15,925 bases of DNA, taken from contig JAAVXQ010000145.1 of the NCBI GenBank assembly GCA_022790685.1, forward strand, positions 1-15,925, written 5' to 3'. Of the stretch, positions 14,254 through 15,925 are shown piece by piece. Positions within the stretch are counted from its first letter, which is position 1. Every line of letters begins with the position of its first letter. The notes under the pieces are model-generated. The model searched no databases. It was not told the origin of the DNA and saw only the letters and a list, made by a program, of their open reading frames with translations. The DNA is from Clostridia bacterium. Lineage in GTDB: Bacteria; Bacillota; Clostridia; TANB77; CAG-508. The position numbers and the translations under genes are program-made.

Positions 14254-15925
14254 TTATTTTAATACTAGTAAATCAACTATTATTAATTTCATTTGAGATA
14301 AATCTGTAAGAGTTATTGATCCATTTCCATCTACATCAGCTGCTTTTAATTCAATTTCTTCTGTAAGTGGTGTTTTTTCAATATAATGTAATTTTAATTT
14401 TGCAAGATCTGTAGGACCTATTTTACCATTTCCATCAATATCTCCTCTTACAACTAAAGTAAATTCAAAAGTTGTTCCTACTTTTAAAATTGTTCCTGTT
14501 CCTACTAAACTATCTTCTGCTAAAGTATTTCCATCTTTATCTGTAAATACTAAATCAGTATTTGTATCAACATTTGCTTTAAACATTTCTACTGTTGTAT
14601 TAGGAAGAATATTAGTAATTAAAGATTCTCCTATTTCATATTTTTCAGAAGATATTCTATCTGGTTCTTTTGGTTTTTCTATAGCAATTTCTAAACGTGC
14701 ATCATTAGCAGAAAAATCTTTGATACCATTACTTCCTTCAATATTTGTTATAGAAAATACAGTGTTTAAAGTTTCTGTAAGTTCTATATCTTCTTTTACT
14801 TTAAATCTAATTAAGAAAATATTTTCTCCTTGTGTTACATAACGATCAGTATCTACAACAAATTTAAAGTTAGATGTATTAAATCCTCCAGTAATATCCC
14901 ATCCGTTTAATTGATTTATACTTACTCTTTCTAAAACATTTTCATCATAGCTTAATTTTCCTGCTATAGAAACTAATCCATTTTCGATATTGTTAACATT
15001 ATCTATACCTACATTTACAGTAAATTCATCTCCTGGATGAAGTTGTTGATCAGCATTTCTATTAACAATTGTAACTTCAAATCCTTCAGAAACTTCTGGA
15101 GCTACAGTAACTGTACATACAGTACTTTCTACTTCAGCACTTACAGTTTCTACTGTTGTAGTTACTTTTAATACATATTCACCAGAATCATTTTCTGTGG
15201 CATTTTCTATTTCTAATACCTTGTTTACTTTTCCTTCTAATTTTTCTCCATTTTTGTACCATTGATATGTTTGAATTCCTGGAGTTTCTGTTACTACTGG
15301 AGCAATAGTTAATTTTTCATTAGCTGATATATCAATATTAGCTTCTGGCATTGTTATTTCTGCTGGTACAGCTACAGGTTGAACTGGTACTTCTTGTCTT
15401 GCTTCTTCTTTTTGTACTACTACTTTTGCAACAAAGCTTGCTTCAACAATGCAATTTCCATCTTTTACATCATCATAATTTATTGTGATGTTCATATTAT
15501 TTTTATCTGTTATTTCAATCATTTCACCGAAAACATTTACTGACTCGATTTCATAACCTTCATTTGGAACTATATTAAGTGTTGTAGATTCACCTTCAGA
15601 TAATGTAAGTATATTTCCTTCATCTCTTCCAGCTCCATCTATTACACCACCTTCAGTAGCTGATACTATAACAGCTTTTTCTTGAACTGCTGTTCCATCA
15701 TTTTCAGTTACTGCTATTGCAAATGGACTGAATGAGTCACATGTAACAATTAAACCATATTGTGTTACTACACAAGGAATTTCTTCAACTCCTGTAACTT
15801 CTCCAGCATCATTTGTTATAAAGTGGTATGCTTTAAAAGTAACTCCAGCATCTTCAGGACCATATCCAGCTGGAAAACCAAGTGATAATCTTAATCTATG
15901 TCCTGTTTTTACAACATACTTTTTA
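14254..15925 (-). CDS. C-terminal part of a secreted protein with Ig-like, cohesin and dockerin domains (runs off the right edge)
   Basis: The frame is open to the window edge, so at least 556 residues are visible; the first internal ATG (15522) is not the real start. The visible N-terminal part contains a PAGYGPEDAGV segment and a GYEIESVNV repeat typical of surface proteins. An Ig-like domain follows (about visible residues 190-275: TYQWYKNGEKL ... ENDSGEYVLKV), then a cohesin domain (about 282-415: LHPGDEFTVNVGIDN ... LSYDENVLERV) and a C-terminal dockerin (about 494-556). The dockerin has two calcium-binding repeats, GDIDGNGKIGPTDLAKLK and ADVDGNGSITLTDLSQMK. No wall anchor is present, so attachment is probably through the dockerin. 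It carries both partner types in one chain and is co-transcribed with an anchored cohesin protein. Confidence 0.85.
   Translation of the reverse strand, partial: KKYVVKTGHRLRLSLGFPAGYGPEDAGVTFKAYHFITNDAGEVTGVEEIPCVVTQYGLIVTCDSFSPFAIAVTENDGTAVQEKAVIVSATEGGVIDGAGRDEGNILTLSEGESTTLNIVPNEGYEIESVNVFGEMIEITDKNNMNITINYDDVKDGNCIVEASFVAKVVVQKEEARQEVPVQPVAVPAEITMPEANIDISANEKLTIAPVVTETPGIQTYQWYKNGEKLEGKVNKVLEIENATENDSGEYVLKVTTTVETVSAEVESTVCTVTVAPEVSEGFEVTIVNRNADQQLHPGDEFTVNVGIDNVNNIENGLVSIAGKLSYDENVLERVSINQLNGWDITGGFNTSNFKFVVDTDRYVTQGENIFLIRFKVKEDIELTETLNTVFSITNIEGSNGIKDFSANDARLEIAIEKPKEPDRISSEKYEIGESLITNILPNTTVEMFKANVDTNTDLVFTDKDGNTLAEDSLVGTGTILKVGTTFEFTLVVRGDIDGNGKIGPTDLAKLKLHYIEKTPLTEEIELKAADVDGNGSITLTDLSQMKLIIVDLLVLK

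Noticed and set aside
14254..15522. Taking the ATG at 15522 as the start of the cohesin-dockerin protein
   Set aside because: The frame stays open with surface-protein-like sequence up to the window edge and there is no signal peptide at that ATG.
1..15925. tRNA, rRNA, CRISPR array, transposase or integrase
   Set aside because: None was seen: no cloverleaf-like or regularly spaced repeat sequence, and no recombinase motif in any frame I could follow.

Overview
The window comes from a low-GC Gram-positive bacterium, most likely an uncultured gut member of Clostridia. The native genes are strongly A+T rich, the Shine-Dalgarno sequences are Firmicutes-like, and there are a BspA-type leucine-rich-repeat protein, a cohesin/dockerin pair and an LPKAG sortase-type surface protein. 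Nearly all genes lie on the minus strand. The exception is one clearly foreign, much more G+C-rich purC-like gene on the plus strand.

Layout in transcription (minus-strand) order, from the right edge. At 15925-13396 is a surface-protein operon: a partial protein with Ig-like, cohesin and dockerin domains, then a wall-anchored cohesin protein, then a terminator. At 13348-12163 is a single membrane-anchored protein of unknown function with a perfect consensus promoter and its own terminator; its codon use looks imported. At 12131-10343 is a BspA-like LRR protein with its own promoter and terminator. At 10196-8235 is uvrB. Directly behind it come four small genes (8211-4538): a degenerate HipA/CtkA-like kinase paralogue, an apparently active kinase, a 123-residue small protein and a second apparently active kinase. 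At 3465-4448 is purC on the plus strand. At 3228-405 is uvrA with its own promoter and terminator, and at the left edge the start of a membrane protein.

The most striking signal is in the excision-repair genes. uvrA and uvrB encode full-length proteins (940 and 652 residues) only if one extra base is skipped at one place in uvrA and at three places in uvrB. All four places are identical in kind: an extra C sits directly before a conserved GGA glycine codon, so that the zero-frame codon is CGG and the text is NNN-CGG-A. By eye, the native A+T-rich genes (roughly 4,200 codons) contain no other in-frame CGG; the only four CGG codons are the four shift points. This looks like +1 frameshifting (or quadruplet CGGA decoding as glycine) at an unassigned or starved CGG codon, not random damage, although systematic sequencing error cannot be excluded from one sequence. 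The two genes that look foreign (purC, and the gene at 12217-13197) do use CGG as a sense codon.

The second point of interest is the kinase cassette placed between uvrB and uvrA, two genes that are commonly adjacent in Firmicutes. It combines two kinases with intact catalytic motifs, a paralogue that has lost the catalytic Asp, the metal-binding Asn and the ATP-site Lys, and a stand-alone small protein, an arrangement reminiscent of split HipA-type toxin systems.
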